Source: Burkholderiales bacterium (GTDB taxonomy: Bacteria; Pseudomonadota; Gammaproteobacteria; Burkholderiales; Usitatibacteraceae). From it: 5,939 nt of DNA. This document shows, in pieces, positions 5,144 to 5,939 of the stretch (position 1 is the first letter of the stretch; every line of letters begins with the position of its first letter). The stretch is taken from assembly GCA_014378085.1 (NCBI GenBank), contig JACMOJ010000554.1, positions 1 to 5,939 on the forward strand, in the 5' to 3' direction. The notes beneath the pieces were generated by a model, which saw only the letters and a list, made by a program, of their open reading frames with translations, was not told the DNA's origin and did not search any database. The translations under genes were made by a program, and so were the position numbers.

Positions 5144-5939
5144 ATGAATTTGATGTCTCCCGCCGAGCTCGCCAACGGCAGCGAATTCCACGCCCGCCAT
5201 ATCGGCCCCACTGAAGCTGACATCGCACTGATGCTCAAGGTGGTCGGTGCGTCGTCGCTCGATGACCTGATCGGCAAAATTGTGCCCAAGCAGATTTTAA
5301 AAGAGGGGTTGCTTGACCTTAACGGGCCGCGTACTGAGCAGGATGTGTTGTCAGACTTAAAACGCATCGCGGCCAAAAACAAAGTCTACAAATCGTTTAT
5401 CGGTCAAGGCTACTACGGCAACTACACACCCGGCGTGATTCTGCGCAACATCCTCGAAAACCCGGCTTGGTATACCGCCTACACGCCGTACCAGCCGGAG
5501 ATCTCTCAGGGTCGATTAGAGGCGCTGCTCAATTTTCAGACGATGGTTTGTGACCTGACAGGCATGGAGATTTCGAATTCGTCACTGCTGGATGAAGCCA
5601 CCGCCGCAGCGGAAGCAATGACGCTGGCGAAGCGCTCAGCCAAATCAAAATCAAACACCATCATCGTTGCGGAGGACTGCCATCCGCAGACCATCGCGTT
5701 GATCAAAACGCGCGCCGAGCCGTTGGGGCTCGAGGTGAAAGTGGGGTTTGCGCCGACGCTGATGGAAGACAACGACTACTTCGGTGTGGTTGTGGAGTAC
5801 CCGTCGACATCGGGTCAGATACACGACATGGCACCGTATGCCGCCGCCGCACATGCCAAAGGCGCGTTATTTATTGCCTGTGCCGATTTATTGGCGTTGA
5901 CACTATTAAAGCCACCTGGTGAGTGGGGTGCTGACATCG
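5144..5939 (+). CDS. gcvP: glycine dehydrogenase (decarboxylating), P-protein, N-terminal part (3' end outside window)
   Basis: The PLP-dependent P-protein decarboxylates glycine and passes the aminomethyl group to lipoyl-GcvH. The frame is open from the start to the window edge with 265 codons visible, and no stop is reached. Clear P-protein landmarks are [13 protein letters not shown] (15-27), [17 protein letters not shown] (87-103), [20 protein letters not shown] from residue 113, and the following [22 protein letters not shown] block. The N-terminus suits the single-chain form of about 950 residues and not the split GcvPA/GcvPB form. The PLP-binding lysine is in the unseen C-terminal half. 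Two adjacent ATGs exist: GGGAG (5134-5138) is 5 nt before 5144 but only 2 nt before 5141, so 5144 is chosen. The difference is one residue. Confidence 0.96.
   Translation, partial: MNLMSPAELANGSEFHARHIGPTEADIALMLKVVGASSLDDLIGKIVPKQILKEGLLDLNGPRTEQDVLSDLKRIAAKNKVYKSFIGQGYYGNYTPGVILRNILENPAWYTAYTPYQPEISQGRLEALLNFQTMVCDLTGMEISNSSLLDEATAAAEAMTLAKRSAKSKSNTIIVAEDCHPQTIALIKTRAEPLGLEVKVGFAPTLMEDNDYFGVVVEYPSTSGQIHDMAPYAAAAHAKGALFIACADLLALTLLKPPGEWGADI

Overview
The window reads as ordinary proteobacterial (Pseudomonadota) chromosome, most likely beta- or gammaproteobacterial. The reasons are a moderately GC-rich composition, an acid-stress-type Orn/Lys/Arg decarboxylase, a NemA/OYE-type alkene reductase, and a gcvT-gcvH-gcvP operon led by a tandem glycine riboswitch. 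The lineage is an inference from protein style; no rRNA or other phylogenetic marker is present.

Layout: (1) 2-937 (+) is the C-terminal part of a PLP-dependent Orn/Lys/Arg decarboxylase whose start lies left of the window. (2) 934-1341 (+) is a stand-alone CheY-like receiver protein that overlaps the decarboxylase stop in a GTGA junction, so the two are probably co-translated. A strong hairpin at 1357-1393 follows and separates this pair from the convergent next gene. (3) 1418-2518 (-) is a complete old-yellow-enzyme family alkene reductase (NemA-like) with its FMN and substrate-binding residues intact. (4) 2519-3616 is about 1.1 kb without a convincing gene, between the divergent nemA-like gene and gcvT. 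It holds a purine-rich mirror repeat, a 13-bp tandem array, a 54-bp tandem array built around a C5T3/A3G5-type hairpin, a nested hairpin, a second and different 13-bp tandem array, a likely promoter, and a two-aptamer glycine riboswitch with a long leader. (5) 3617-5939 (+) is the glycine cleavage operon: gcvT (complete), gcvH (complete) and gcvP (5' part only, running off the right edge).

How the genes work together: GcvP decarboxylates glycine and loads the aminomethyl group on the lipoyl lysine of GcvH. GcvT then transfers the one-carbon unit to tetrahydrofolate and releases ammonia. The riboswitch should let glycine control the whole transcript. Two copies of GACCC, one directly after aptamer 2 and one overlapping the gcvT ribosome binding site, could compete for a single GGGTC. 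This suggests a translational switch, but it is untested. The decarboxylase/receiver pair and the reductase look functionally unrelated to the gcv operon.

The genes themselves are familiar families. The least explained parts are the repeat-rich intergenic region, especially the two unrelated arrays sharing a 13-bp period, and the tight coupling of a lone receiver domain to a decarboxylase.
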